A stretch of DNA of 64,000 nucleotides from Trileptium ribeirensis (Eukaryota > Nematoda > Enoplea > Enoplida > Thoracostomopsidae), in contig JASANE010016076.1 of the NCBI GenBank assembly GCA_030248225.1, positions 62,001 through 126,000 of the forward strand, written 5' to 3'. Positions within the stretch are counted from its first letter, which is position 1; every line of letters begins with the position of its first letter. The notes below the pieces were generated by a model, which did not search any database, was not told the origin of the DNA, and worked only from the letters and a program-made list of their open reading frames with translations. Made by a program: the position numbers and the translations under genes. Positions 37,901-52,900 of the stretch are shown piece after piece.

Positions 37901-40900
37901 TTTTGTTTTATTTTTGGTAATCCCACAGTTATGTAGTTACTTTAAAAAACATGTCATCGTTGGAAATTGCAAAAAATTATGTAAGAAAACGCTAGTAGAA
38001 GGTAATTCATCCGAAAATATCAGTTGGCTACTTTTTTTGCACTGGCCACCTTCGCGATACCAAAAAATCAAAGACACGTCGAAATTTTGTTGACATTACA
38101 CATAAAGCATGGTTGCTTCTATTTAGACTGCATAATACTGTAAAACTTATTGTACACATTAAAGTTTAAATTGCACATATTACGTTCGTGGCTGTAGTAA
38201 AATATGCTGTTGGCGAACGCGGCTTAAGTAGAAGGAGTTGAATGCAAATCAAACGTGACTTGAACAAAAAGGGTCCTCGAAATTATTAGTTATCCCTGCG
38301 GTTTTCATCGACGCCGTTCAACTGGTTTCAATGGCGTATTAGCGTGCAGCCATCGTGGTGAGGTTTTAGATGCTCGCAGTGATCGTAGTTGAGACATTTA
38401 CGTAAGCATTTAGGTCTAAAATTTAATTTAATTTAAAATTTGAATATCCGATGCCAATATGATAAGTCCACACTTGAAAACCGCGCTTGCAGTTTCATCA
38501 ACTGTTACATTAACGTTTTTAGCGCCTATGGTAACGTTCAGGAAACAATTTCGATGCTGCAGAAGTCAAATGAATTTTTGGAAAGTTTGGCTTCGTTGGC
38601 TCCATTCGGTTCGTTTATTAAATTATTTTCATTTAGTTTAAAGTGCTTTAGTATCTTCACTTACATTATGGGTATTTGGTACAAGGTTATAGTAATTTAA
38701 TGCGCAGGTTTTTGTATAACAATACAAATATTGTGTCAAACTCCCGGGGTTATTTTAGAGGGGGGGAAGGGGGGGCGACCCCAAGGATCGGCTTCCCCCC
38801 CTCCCGGCGAGCTCCCCCCCTAGACACCGACCCCTACTTTTTCGCAAAAACGACCCCTTAAAATTAACGTTTTTTGAAAAAATTGACCCCTTAAGGGGTC
38901 ACTAGAAAATTTAAAAATGGCTGAAAAAAGTGTTAAATTATAGTTAAAATTAAATAAAACTCACTAGTTTTTGCGAGGTCCAGCGCTCCGCACACATTGC
39001 TGCTGTTGTTGTTTTCGTATTTGAATAAAGATTGTGTGCTCTCTTTGGACACTGGCTCCGAAAATCCACCGGAGAGAACTGATGACTGTTGCCTGCGAAT
39101 CAACCACCCCCACCCCCAGGTGTCCGACCCTGACTGGCCGGACCCACCTTGATTTACTGAGACGACGTCGATGCCCCCGTGCCCGGGGCATTGTCGTCAT
39201 CAGAGGGGGTGGTGGTGATGCGCCGAAGTCCACTTCGTCGAGCAGGAACCCATCGAAATCATTATCGGATTCGTATCCAAATATGTGGTCCTTCTCCAAA
39301 ACGACACAGTCATCATCGTCGCTCGCATAAGCCACATCTTGATCGTCGGCGTCGTCAACTGCAAAATCTTCGTTTCGAGGGGCGCACCTTCGCTCGCGCC
39401 CCATGCGTACGCGCATTTCCATTTTCTTAATACGACCAGCGTTTTTGTCAGCGATGCTTCGTAGAACCAACGATTCTGATAGATCGGATCGAGCTAGATC
39501 AGGCAACAACACATTGCGGCGGCGGCGCAATCTCTGCCAAATCGACAAAGCCAACGAAACGTCACAGTCTTCAAAGTTCGCTGAATCCATAATGAGCGAA
39601 ATGTACTGGTTTATTCGCTCGGGACTGCGAGTTCGACATATCGGCGAATCGAGAAGAGACAAAGCGGAAAAGACGGACTCGACGCTGGCGGTGCTTAGTG
39701 GCAGTTCCAGATAACTCTTAGCGATACGGCGTATTGCAGCAGATTCACCGAAACAGTCAACCTTGTGCGCCAAAAGATACAGTAGAAGCTGCTGGCTTTT
39801 CCATTTATTACCAGTGCTGGGATCGACCGAAGACAAATGATCGTGAACGCACAATTTGAAAACGCGTAACTGTTTATCTAACTCGCTGGATGAGCACAGC
39901 GGCGCGGCGTCGTATTTTTGACCTTGATTTGCATCCCATTTAGCTTCAAACGTGATAGTCTCACAAAAAAATTCTTTCAACAACTTGGATTCTTCGTCAT
40001 AAACAGCGGAAAGATTTCTGACGTCCGTTACTAGCGCAATCTTGTCCATCGAAAATAGCGAATATCCCTTCAGGAGCTTCTGGAACGGTCCAGACTCATC
40101 GTGGTAGTATTCGAACTTTTCGACAAAGGCATCGATGATGTTTCGTTTCAGGCCATCTGCTTTTTCCAAAATTTGTTCCAAATCGTCTTCAGGCACAAAG
40201 AACTCGGGGTAACCGCCACTGCGTAGCAGCCGCTTCATGTGGCGCAAACGTTCGCCGTCACTGGTTTCCATATCTTGTAACGAACTACGAGCGACCATTA
40301 TCATGCGGCGGTACTTCGACAGATCGTAAACCTGCAACTGAGTCGACTGCAAAAATTTGATCATCACATCGAGAACGTCCAGTTTCATTGCCACATACAG
40401 CAGTCTCAGCGGTCGAACCACTATTCGATGTAGCGATTGACTGACAAAGCGAGTACCAACGGGGTTACGGCTAGTAGACGGTTGATCCTTGATTCGAGTG
40501 ATGGCGAGAGCGATAGCACGATGATGCTTTGATTCGAATAGCAATGAGTCGTATTCCGTTTCCCATTTGAACATGGGTTTTGGGTGAAAGATGCAGCTTT
40601 AGATATCGACTTTGCATCGCCACAATCAACTTGGGCAGTTTTGAAAACGTGATAAACTTCTGCGGACATAGTGAGGAAGCGCTGAAGATCTTTGAACCCG
40701 ATTTCTCGAGCAAAGTTCTTATACGGCGCTATTTTCTGCTGCACGAACTTCAACAACACTTTGAGTAGAATGCAGCATGCTTTGAAATTTTGCTCCAAGC
40801 TAGCAGAAGACGAAGATGTACACTGCAGCTGCGTACCGATATCGGTTCCTGAGCGGTCACGTTGATGACCTTCCGCCATTTTCAACGCTTCGGCGTACCA

Positions 40901-43900
40901 ACGCATGTGGTAGGTTGGCACACAGCCGGTCTCGATCATTCGCAAAAAAGGTTTCTTGCTTCCGCAGGATTTGACTTAATATCGCCAGGCTTAGGACAAG
41001 CCGGATTCTTCTCGTGATCACCGAATTCGTGCCGAAACATGGCACGAGAAATCTGGGCCGGATTCGTCACAGCTTCGTTGATAAACTTCTCACTAGCTTT
41101 TTTCATAACAGTAGATATTTCCGAACGTTCTTTCGTTTTAGCAAAGTTGCGACACTGCTTGCATAGAACACCAACGATAACACCATCTGGACTACGAACA
41201 GGTTGGGCCCACGGGTGGATTTTCAACCTAGTTTCACTGATAAGATGGGGTTTTTTGATCGACTTCCCTTTTCCCGGCTGCCAGCGCTCCTGAACCAGCG
41301 TTTTCTCGGTAACAGAGTCCAAAGAAAGCACCTCGAACAAAGTCGCTGAGCTTGATCGTGAGGTGTCTGGAATAAATAAAGAAAAAATATGAGCACAACA
41401 TAAATATCTTCTTCTCATGTTCCCTAAAAGCACGTATATATAGCACAACGGTATACAAAAAACACCCCGTCAACCCTAAGTGAACAGAAAGCGTAAAAAT
41501 AAAGTAAACTCACCACCACTCTTTGGAGTAACATCTTCTGCGCACGATGGCCCTGCTGCTGCTACTGGAGTCGTCGCCATTGGCGTCGGAGTACCTTCAG
41601 CGTAAATTCGTATAATTTCTTCTGAAACACAAAAGTTTATTATATACATAAAAGCACTCATTGCCTAGTAACTTAACCCTGAAATAAATATTTATATAAT
41701 TACATACAAAGAACAAGCGCACATGGGACATGACGGCGGGCTGAGTGTACAACTCCTATGTCCATGATATATTGCTGTACATAAAGAAGGCTAAACCCAC
41801 CGCTAGTCTCAGTCGTCACATATATTCCATCATTGTCATCTCGGTCACCAGATCGCGTAGCCGATTCTCCTTCTTCCACATCGATCCAAATCGGCTGCGG
41901 CTCGGCGGTTGCGTCGGCTGCAACAAATGTAATGATATGCTCAGGTTCTGAGGTTACATAGACAATTAATTACACAATCAACGATACATAACAACGAAAT
42001 TGAATTTAAATATACGTAGTATGGGCATTTATTGGTTTGAACGCGCTTAGCTTGTTTCAAAAATGTAGGTATATAGAAACATAGCTAATTTCCAAAACGC
42101 ACCATCGCCGGATGCCACCGGTCGCACTGTTGCTGTTTCACCACGTTGCAATGGAGGCGGTTCGATATTTGTCATTGCTTCGTCAAACGTAACGTCGTCC
42201 GTTGCTGGATCATGGTATTCGTATCGTAACGGCGGCGGCGGCGGTGGTTGATCTATAGGCGGAGGCGGCGGAGACATTAGTTGTGTCGCTAATTTTTTAG
42301 TCTTTGGACGTTTTTCGAATAATGAGAAAAGTTTTTTACTACGACCATTATCTTTATAATTTTTATTACCTTTATTACTGTCATCACTACTTCTTTTAAA
42401 GCGTTTCATTTTTTCGATAAAACGGTAATATTTCGATTTTAAAAACCTGTATAACGTAAGTCTGAAATACATAACAATATATACACGCATATCGTAGGCT
42501 AGACGATCAATTATTTTGGTCACCAAGCCTAAAATATGCATGTATATATAAATATTATGGCCAAAACTGAAAAAACCAGCGCCACAGAGGTATGTTTGGG
42601 ACACCTGAAAGAAAAAATATATTGTATTAATTTTTATAAAATTACTGACCCCTTAAGGGGTCATGACCCCTAGTTTTCCGAAATGACCCCTTGCTACTGA
42701 CCCCTTAGGGGTCAGTAAATTTTTCCGTTTACATACCCCTATCTGGGAGGGCCTAAAATAACCCCGTACTGTGCCCAGTATCATTGGAAGCTGTGCCATA
42801 TTTCATGTTAACCAAATATCAAAATCTACATAGCTTTCTCCCCACCACTCTTTGTCGAGAAATAACGGATGTCCTGTCTGGTACAACAATATTTACCTCC
42901 GCAACTCTATTACCCGTAATAAGGCGTTATTTATATATACTTCAATATAGATCCGCTGATTTACAAAACAAGAATTGACAGCGTAGCCAATTTATGGCGG
43001 TCAAGATCTCCCCACCACTCTTTGTCGAGAAATAACGGATGTCCTGTCTGGTACAACAATATTTACCTCCGCAACTCTATTACCCGTAATAAGGCGTTAT
43101 TTATATATACTTCAATATAGGTCCGCTGATTTACAAAACAAGAACTGACACGCAGCCAATTTATGGCGGTCAAGCTTGCAGAAATGCAAAATACCCAGTA
43201 TTGCTTATTTTGTAGTGTCGTATTCTAGTACGATAGTTTGGCCTTCAAACCTTGCAGAAATGAATTGCCGTTTTCAAACAGATTCCCAAAACAAGATATA
43301 TTTGAACAAATCTCGAATAGTGAATCAATTATCGCGAACGTATTTTGTTTCGAACAACATCAGGATTTTCATTATATTAACAAATTTTTATAATATTAGA
43401 ATTTGTTCATTTATTCGTTCGACCATATTTACAGGTGCTATCAGGCACCATTCGGCCAGATTACGCACAGTTTATAATTTCTGGCAGGGAATGCACAGTT
43501 TTTGCCAAAAACGACTGTCACTCGCGACTCGCTCAAAAAAATTAGTCCTAAGAATACAATTTTATTATTAATGTTAACGCTTTCGAAATGTCGAGTGAGC
43601 CCCTCGCTCGCAGCTCGCTCGCGACTCGATGCATTTATGGTGAGTACTGTAGTTCTAAGCAATCTTTTACTCGTTTGCACATACCAGGTTAAGCATACTA
43701 AATTTGATTGTACACCGCAGCTCTCTGATCTGATGAAACTGCTGCCATAATCATCTATACTTAGCGTTGGTATTGACAAGTTAAGTTGAACAGCTAGTAA
43801 CTTATAAAAACGAATCAATCTACGGATTTGTGATTTGTCTTAGTTACGTTTTACAGGACAATTTGTTCAAGTAAAATTTTATTTTATCCTGTTGTGAATT

Positions 43901-46900
43901 GTATTTGATTACTGTGTGTTATGTATATGTTGAACCTGGAGTATAAAAATTTTGAAAGTTTAAATAAACAATTGGGCGGAAATCACTTTCCGTTCCTCTA
44001 TTATACCGCTAGACACGCTCTAACCTTCCAGATACAAATTGAAAAAGTGTATTATGATTGATTCTTTTGATAACATACATAAAATATCGGGTATGTAGAA
44101 ATAAAATGCAAAAGTTTCAGTTCGTATTGGTTTTGTGAGATTTTGGACATGAATTCATTGGAATAACGAAAAAACAGACTGAGAGGCGCCATCAATTATT
44201 ATATTCTGTTACATGCCGGATATAAAAATCCAAAAATTGATAAACCCAGATCCAGTTTAGTTGCTATGCGTGGCACAACAATAAGAATTTTTTGACAGTT
44301 GTTGACCAGTCGCCGAACGCACTCTGCTTGCAGCTACGGTCGCTCAATTTCAATTATAAAAGGAATTTATTTTTTGATACACAAGCATTATGGAGAAGCT
44401 GCAGGAATGCTTGTGTCCACTTTAGGTAGCCGCATACGCATTGGTTGTTCTTTTGTCAAGTCAGTTCGCGATCTCAAAACCGATGTCTGCGAGCGAAAAT
44501 CACGATTATATATAACACATGCTGACGCGGTTAGCGAAAAGCGCTGTTTGCGGTCACTATTTTATGATTTGGAATAGCTATTTAGTAAGTTGAACACTGG
44601 AAAACGTCATCGCAATCGCTTTTCATTGCATTCTATAACATACGTATTGAACGCGAATACAGCTATGCCGTCGACTCCTTGATGTGCAGACACGTATGCA
44701 TGTACATTTACTTATTTTGCGCGTTTGTTCGCGTTTACTAAAGTGTGAATACCAATCGCTGAATTCTGGCCCCTAATTTTAGCACGATTCGAATTGTGAT
44801 TTTGACAAAAGTACAACCGTGACGTACACAGCTATCGAGGGCGGCTCGCACATAAATTTTATAATGTATGTACAATAATATGTGAGGTGGATGCAGCTTG
44901 ATATGGATTTTGCAGTAAGCTAATTTGCTATTAAAATAAAAAAGGCGGAGCATTCAAATTTATTATGTTAAATATTATGTTTAAATTTGATAGCCTATAA
45001 ATTTAGGACAGATTCACAAAAGCCTTTGCGTTGTTTTGTGCTCGAGTGGATTTGGATGCTTTCTGCAAGCGTACATACTATCAACGTTATCTATCACCGA
45101 ACATTGGTCTGATGTAAACCTTGATCTTATTAGGTAATGTCCTTCACAGGTTCTGTGTATAACGACTGATTTTGTATTAGAATTTACATTTTTAGTTGGA
45201 GTCCATGATGTACTTACAACCTGGAAATTTTGCATGCTGTGCAGTAAGGGTAATGAGTAAGATACAACTACCGAGAGAAATAAAAGCGAAACGTTCACGA
45301 ACAATTGATGAGTTGTTTGCTAATTTTTTATGAACTGTTGGTAAATAGTTCGCGTAAGCTTTGTTTTATTTCTGTCCTTAACTAATTATACTCTGTGCTT
45401 TAAATCAGTTTCACACAAAGCTTGACTACAGTTATGACGACCCCATTACTAACATATTTTTAAGCTTCTATTGTGACGGAGCCACTAAGAAGTTTCATTC
45501 GGTTATAGTTGCTGCACCAGTTACAATCAGAATTAAATTCACAAAAATCGAACGCAAACTAAATCCAACGATCGATCCTCATTTAAACGAAATTCGTTAA
45601 ATTAAATGCAAAATAACATTTTTCAATAAACGATTTTTTATTGTAATACGATTGAACTTCGCTAAATTAATCGCAAACGAGGGATTCTCTTTAACCGGAA
45701 CATATCGAAATCGATTAAACTTCGTTCGGTTTTTGAGCACTTAATGACGTCACAAACGACACGGTTCTATTGTTTATCAGCGATGGGCCGCAAACGAAAC
45801 AATTTAGAATTCAAATCCAACAAAATTTATTTTGCGAACCAATATGTTCTCGAATAGAAAACAGTTTTTTTCGACCGACTGGAAACTGTCCGGCAACTAA
45901 AATTTTATAAAATAACAAAATGGGTAGTCAATGGATCATTACTAACAGTAAATTGTAACAGTATTAGTCGTGTTACTATATTATATATACAGTACTCCCC
46001 AAAAATGACCGTCGCATTTCGAGCGAGCGACTTCGAACGAGTCGCGAGCGAGTGGCTCGCTCGAGATTTCGCAAATGTTTAAATTAATAGAAAATTCTAT
46101 TTTTAGAACAAATTTATTTCGAGCGAGTCTCGAGCGAGTGTCGAGCGAGTCGCAAACGAGCGACAGTTATTTTTGGCGGGTACTGTACTTACAGTCACGC
46201 TCAAAAATAAAAGCAAATTTTTCGCGAAACGTTCGTGAATAGCAATTTGAACGGCTGTAAATTTGTTTCGAACTGTTCGGGGAATTTTCGTGAACGATTC
46301 GTGAAAAATATCCCTTTATTTCTGAGCTTGACTGTACATGTACAGAACACATCCTTCACTGAGAACGTCATAAACTAGTAGAGCATCACCTTATCCCGTT
46401 TTACGGGAACAAATATTTTTTCCTGTTAACAATGTTTTGGGTATTTACACTGTAGCGCCAACTAGAGGAAATATTTCGATGATATGGATTTGTCTGAAAG
46501 TGAATTTGGATATTCTAATCAAAACAGTGTCATCAGTCTAGATCGGTCTGCGGCCATAACTAATATAGACTAAATAAAAATCATTTTGTTCCATGAATGT
46601 AAAATAAAATAATTGTGCTGCAGTGTTTGCCAGAAATGACTTTCGCGTTTCGATCGAACAAACATCGTACTGAAATCATAAAAGATAAATTAATTAAACA
46701 ACCAGCAATAACTTCTGAACAAACGTCAATTTCATGAAAACTTTAAAACGTAGGCTTAAGTTTTCGAACAGTTTTAAACAAAATTCAAACAATTTTCGAG
46801 CAAGATTAAAATTTTTAAAGATCGACTATCAAACGAACAGCTCTCGTGTATGGCGAGTGCTGTATTTTCGACCACAATGTGTCGCGGTGACGACGGCATA

Positions 46901-49900
46901 ATTATAGCATGCTGTGGTTTGTTTTTCATAATCTGTGTTAAGTTGCGCATGGTAATTTTAAACGTTGGGGAATTTATGCGACTCAAGAATACATGCATTT
47001 AATTGCATTGTATAATCTATTTTGCACAATACATTTGTAGGTCGAAAAGGACGGTTGTTAAATATTATTGAGCCCAAAGCCTGCCTTAAATTCCCTCAAC
47101 TCTCAGATTAATAAATCCAGTCGCTCATGTTGTACTTCACAACTGCTAAGGGAAATCTGCCGCTGGCGAAGATTTCAGTAACTGTGGTTAGCATACAAGA
47201 CTTTGCTGATAGACGCATAGTTAATATAAGCTCTGTCCATTTACTATCAATAAAAGTTTATAATGGCATGATGATTTGATGCATACCTTGTCCCCCATGG
47301 TTGGAGGGAAAATGTCTGCTTGTTACACCCTAAAATTGTACTAGTTTCTGGGTTTATTTTACGTGAACAAAAAACGTCTAGACCCTGTTGCATAATAAAC
47401 TTACGCACTATCCGAATGGACACAGTAAGTGGCGAATAGTTAATATAAGCTCTGTCCATTTACTATCAATAAAAGTTCATAAAGGCATGATGATTTGATG
47501 CATACCTTGTCCCCCATGGTTGGAGGGAAAATGTCTGCTTGTTACACCCTAAAATTGTACTAGTTTCTGGGCTTATTTTACGTGAACAAAAAACGTCTAG
47601 ACCCTGTTGCATAATAAACTTACGCACTATCCGAATGGACACAGTAAGTGGCGAATAGTTCGCAAATTTTTTCCGAAAGACTTGAGTTACACGGACAGGA
47701 ACATAAGCAAATCTTTCATGTAAACTTTGCAAATTGTAGAAATTTAACTTTACAGCGTTGTTATTCGTGAATTTTTGCGAACGCTTTACATACTAATATT
47801 TCTGTCCGTTTTCTGTCCTTATGTATTAATTTATTACAGAGAAATGGTGTGCTTCATAAAGCAATCGAGTCACCCGCTTACGCGCTGCGCAGCGCTGGAA
47901 TGCTTGCTCGTTGCTATTGTAAAATTCTCATCGACGGTTTCATGCAGTTTTAATCGATTAATGGTTGTGCTTAACGAATTCCCGTTGGATTTGCTCCAGC
48001 AATTCATCCGAGACTTGATTACATTATTGACGAAATTTCATCGTAAGTTTTGAAATATAATTAGTAAGGCAATAAATATTGGAGACTTTCCTTTGACATC
48101 GTTAGTACCTGCTGCTGACTCTGGAATATAGCGCAAGGCACGTTGCTTTTGACTGATCATAATTTGCGGTATAGTTTTTATTACGTTTTATAAATCTCAT
48201 ATTTTTTACCCGTGTCCAAATTGATCCGACACGGAATGCGGTTGCGTTCTTCATATTTTCACGTCGTCTTTGTGAGATTTTTACCCCTCGATCTGTTACG
48301 AACTGGATGCCTCATAAAATGCCACAGGCTATATTGTGTTTACTCCTATATACCATATCAATACCTCATATCCAGAAACTATTTATGTTCAGCAAATTAC
48401 CAGACAGTGTTAATTTTTTCAGTTTTATAGAATAATTACAATACAATGAAATTTTTAATTTTAACTATCAAGGTTTCAAATTTCAGACTGATGTTTGTAT
48501 CACTAAGCTTCTATACTGTGCATGTACAATTTATAATGGCTCTCCAGAAATATTCCTTTTCAACGAGCTTCCTATTGAGCCGTGAATGAGTTTTCAGCAA
48601 ACGGCAGTAAGTTTTGAATGCTGATAATTGACTGACCTTTGACATTATTAGTATCCGGATGTAGCCGCACAACGATATTATAATTGTTTCACTTTAACTC
48701 AGACAACTAAAACATGTTTAGAGTTTACATCAACAACAGCACAGGATGAGTCAAATTCAGGGGTCCACGATTCGCTGGTGGATTTTGTCAGCGCATTTTA
48801 TCTTTGTGGAGACTTAATGTCTAGTGAGATATGTGGTAGTAATTGTCATGAAAATTTTGGTACAAACGCAGTAAAGATTGCTGATGAACTCACGATGGAT
48901 TTGAATGCTAATGGTTAGTGTCATTTTTGTTGTTCGCTGTATAATTATTACTACAGTATGTTGCGAAATAACATTTTGCAATGTTGGATGTTCACTGGCA
49001 ATGGTGTAATATGTATATATCATCTCTAATGATTTCGTTAGCAATGCTCGTGGTACTACAAAAAGAAACAGTGTATGTATTTGTAAAAACGCAGTTTTGA
49101 GGAATTGATGAGTAGTTTGTTGAGGTGTCTCAAAAGATGCATTAAATTTTCGTTACTGTTATAACCGGTTTTTAACATATACTAAATCTGAGGCAGACCG
49201 CTCACTCTAGGATTACTATGGGATATACATTGACGATACCCTGTTTATTCACATCTTAGCTTTACACGCCATAAATTAATAATGTTATTTCCAGCCTTTG
49301 TGGGGATACGCTGATCTACATAAAGTTAACAACAAATAAATAATGTACGCCGTGCAATGGGCAGTACGTCTCCTGTCTAGTTGTAATGAAATTTACTGTT
49401 TCTAACACATGTTAGCTGTAGCGAATACATAAGATAAGAAGAACAAACATCTGGAGTTTGTTCAATTCATTTTCTGGCTCAGACGGAGTATTATCCGTAG
49501 GATAATTATTCCAAACGTCTTCGATGAATGCATTCGGATAGGATATAGTTCTTTCGCTGTGTTGTAACACTAGTCGGATCGGATTTACCACAGGGCAGAC
49601 TTTTGATATCAGAATATTTTCAAGAATTCAAAACATTAAATTCGGCAGCAGAAAATTAACGTTTGTCCTAGAGAGCATAAGATGACCACGTGTGAAACTG
49701 TACAACCTCGATAATTTTGAGGAATTGGTGACCAGTCATGTTTGAGTCAATTTTGAAATCGGCCTCATCCCTCAAATCAAGAAATATTTCATACTAAAAC
49801 ATGAATCGTTAAGTCAATTTTTTCATGAGTCATTTAATCTTCTTAAAAATATTGGCTCTATGTAAGCTGATTATAATGATTCACACTTATGAAAGGCACA

Positions 49901-52900
49901 TTCCGAACTCAAACTAGTTACACAGTTATTACGACATAACGTTTGCGTGCTGAATGTAAATAAGTAGCTAGTTAGCGCAACGAACGGGTATCAGCGTTCG
50001 ACTAATTGGGGTATTCGTTAGGCAAATTGGAAGCTTAAAATTTTGAGCAGTGTTGCAACAAGTCGCTGTTAAGACAAACACTCTCACACGGGAAGGGGAT
50101 TACCTTGCGCGGCGGACAATCCTCGGCGCGAAGCGCCGACTCTTTGGCAGTGCTACAACCCCCTAGCTGACGGTAAGCGCCGCTCCCCGCTCTGACTGGC
50201 TGAACCACCCCCTATTGGGATATTCGTTAGTCGAAGTGGAAGCTTAAAATTTTGAGCAGTCCTGCAACAAGTCACTGTTAAGCCATGCATTCTCACAGGG
50301 GAAGGGGGATTACCTTGAGCGTCGGACAATCCTCGGAGCAAACCGCCGACTCTTTGGCAGTGCTGCAACCCCCAGCTGGCGGTAAGAGCCGCTCCCCGCT
50401 CTGACTGGCTGTACCATCCCCTATCATGAAATAACAAAAGAAAGTGGAACAAAATTATTTTTACCGAAGAGCGGGACCACGATTTGAAAATTCCTAAATG
50501 CAATTGGGTTGCAGTCGACCTGCTCAGAATTCACGTCGTTGTGGACAACCATTGTTGCGGCCAATATACAGCGCTTCAAACGATACAAGATGTCGAATAG
50601 TGGAATCGGGAACAGATAAGCTCGTCGAACACTTGACAAGCAATAAGATGAACTCGTAGTAGCAAGGGAGAAATAAGAGTTGTTTACATGGAAAACTCTA
50701 ATGGCGTTTCTATCGTTGAGTGATAATGATTTGTTGAAGACGACAACACATTGTAATTGTCTGTACAGAAAATGCTGATCTGACGACGTTGACGATAAGT
50801 TGATGATGTATAATCCAGGTTCATTGTTGCGATAAATTTAAACTTTAAGCTCAATGACCTCGGCGATCATAAATAGCAGTGTTTGTCTTGTACGAATAAT
50901 TGTCGACTCAACAGTAACAGGTGCTGGACACAATATGATCGTGAGTTGACGTAGTAGTAATGTTGAGCGCGATGCGATCATGCGATATCATATCAGATTA
51001 TCAATATATATAAACCCTGAATTCAGAATATTATAGACCTGCCATGAGTAGCCGAGGAAGGAGTGGCTACCCAGGAGCGTCAACGATGAGCATTGTTGTA
51101 CCTTGTAAGAAAAAATGGCACACCGAGCAAGAGGTTTGAGGCGACAATATGCCATATTACATGGGTCGTAGCTACTACGCATTAAGCTACTGTTACTATT
51201 TGATGATTTTTCATGACACTCTCACGATGACGAAGAATTTACATATTGTCCGTAACTTAAGTAATGTTTATCTTCAGAAACGATGAAAATCGATACCATT
51301 GCACACAAGACAACTAAAAATGGTTCTTTTAGCCATTCCAGTTACGCGATTTACATCCCGTGCAGTTCTATGAAACCGGACCGCTCGTTCAGCAGCTGAC
51401 ACCTCTTCCTTCGTGAAACCATAAAATGGAGTATTGTTGTCGCCAAAATCATGATCTGAAACGGCGTCTTTCACGAGTCTATCGCTATCTTTATCTAACG
51501 TATCGGCATTGTCCTATTTTTGTAACGTGTAGGGTCCAGTATTTGTCTCATCGTTCATAGCGACGTCTGACATTACAGTGTTATCTTATGACAGATCCTC
51601 TCTAGCTCCAACAGCGTAATCATCGTCGTCATGTTGACGTTTATTCTCGCTGGTGTCGCATCGGTCTGAATTTCAGTACGGTATAGATGCCCAACAGATC
51701 GCCGTATTACGTGTCAACTCGGCAACACTAGCTGCACAGATCGCACGAACCAGTCTGTACTTCTGATGACGTTGGTAACTTGACCGAGCTTCTATGGAGC
51801 TATCGGAGATTCAGACTTCACGATAACGACGGCGTCGACACGTGGTGATGCTGCAACAACGCTGCGCCGTTGTGTATGTAGACGGCACTCACATTCTCGT
51901 AAACTTAATAGGGTAATCATTGTACCACGTTGGCCACAACTGAGTCAGACATTTTTGCCGGAACTTCTGCTCGCTTCGCTTGCTCCGTTTCAATTAAATT
52001 CCTTTTGAATAACACAGTAATACTGATACTTCTACTCGAATTATTTCAAGAAAAAGTGGATTAAAATTCACTTGTTTTTTCCAGTTTGATTAATTCCGTG
52101 CATTTGATTTTAACAAAATTTGTAGCAGAATTAAAGGAGTTCAGGACTCGATAAATCACTCTTATCTCGCCGCTCACACCTTACTGAGAGTATAGTTACA
52201 GTAATTACTGTAAAAAATTATTAGTAATTGCAAAAATTACTGTAATTCCAGCATTAGTGACAAAATAGTTTTTTTATTTTAGAAGGACTTTTGAAATTCA
52301 ACCATTTTCAGTATCATTGTATCCAGCACACGACTCTTTGATTGCCGTTTATATGCTCGGATATTACGAAGACTGTGAGGCATCTCTCTGTCTTCGTCTC
52401 GCTTCATTAGAATGTTGCCATTGTCTGATTTTAGAATATCCAAACTTAACAGTTTTAACACACCGAAAAGCGCTCATTTCTGAATCGTTACGACTGCAGT
52501 TGAAATTGAATGGCTTGGACCTGGTACGTTGAATTATTTGTTTTTTTTGTTTATAAAACGTATTTACGGAATTTTATTTGTATGTATATGATTTGTGGAA
52601 ATTATAGCTGGGCGAAAATGCAGCAGTTCTGCTGTGATTCTAAATTCTCATTGGTCAGGACTGTGAGATTTGGCGATGTGTGTTTGTGTTTTTTGTGTGA
52701 CACGCATAAATCAACTTATGATTAGTAGATAAGACAGGTAGGTAGTAGATACGCAATAGCTCATTCGAAATGATGAAATCTATTTTGTGCCCTTGAATTG
52801 GACGGAAAAACAGATTATCACTCCTTATCTCTCCAAATGGGGTCCGAAAGGGTCTGTGTAGTATCCATAGGGTCGCACAAAAACAAGTTATCTCATTCTC

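Larger units (their letters stand above)
48914..52282 (+). other. Intron containing a missing exon and a retroelement remnant
   Basis: Exon 11 leaves in phase 1 and the next exon enters in phase 2, so a small exon is expected here, but I could not identify it. The right half holds a 209-bp tandem pair and a BEL/Pao-like fragment. Confidence 0.4.

Noticed and set aside
38737..42774. 8-bp target duplication around the hAT-like element
   Set aside because: CAAACTCC on the left and TACTGTGC on the right do not match; small shifts of the boundary do not help.
43441..43818. 125-codon minus-strand frame
   Set aside because: It runs through a family I foldback element, whose Arg/Ser-rich translation comes from the CGAGCGAG words.
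47247..47732. Two similar minus-strand frames as a duplicated gene
   Set aside because: They coincide with the 219-bp tandem duplication and have no domain character; the second runs into a foldback element.
50430..51270. Pair of LTRs for the BEL/Pao remnant
   Set aside because: Only one LTR-like region is present; no second copy exists upstream of the truncated polyprotein end.
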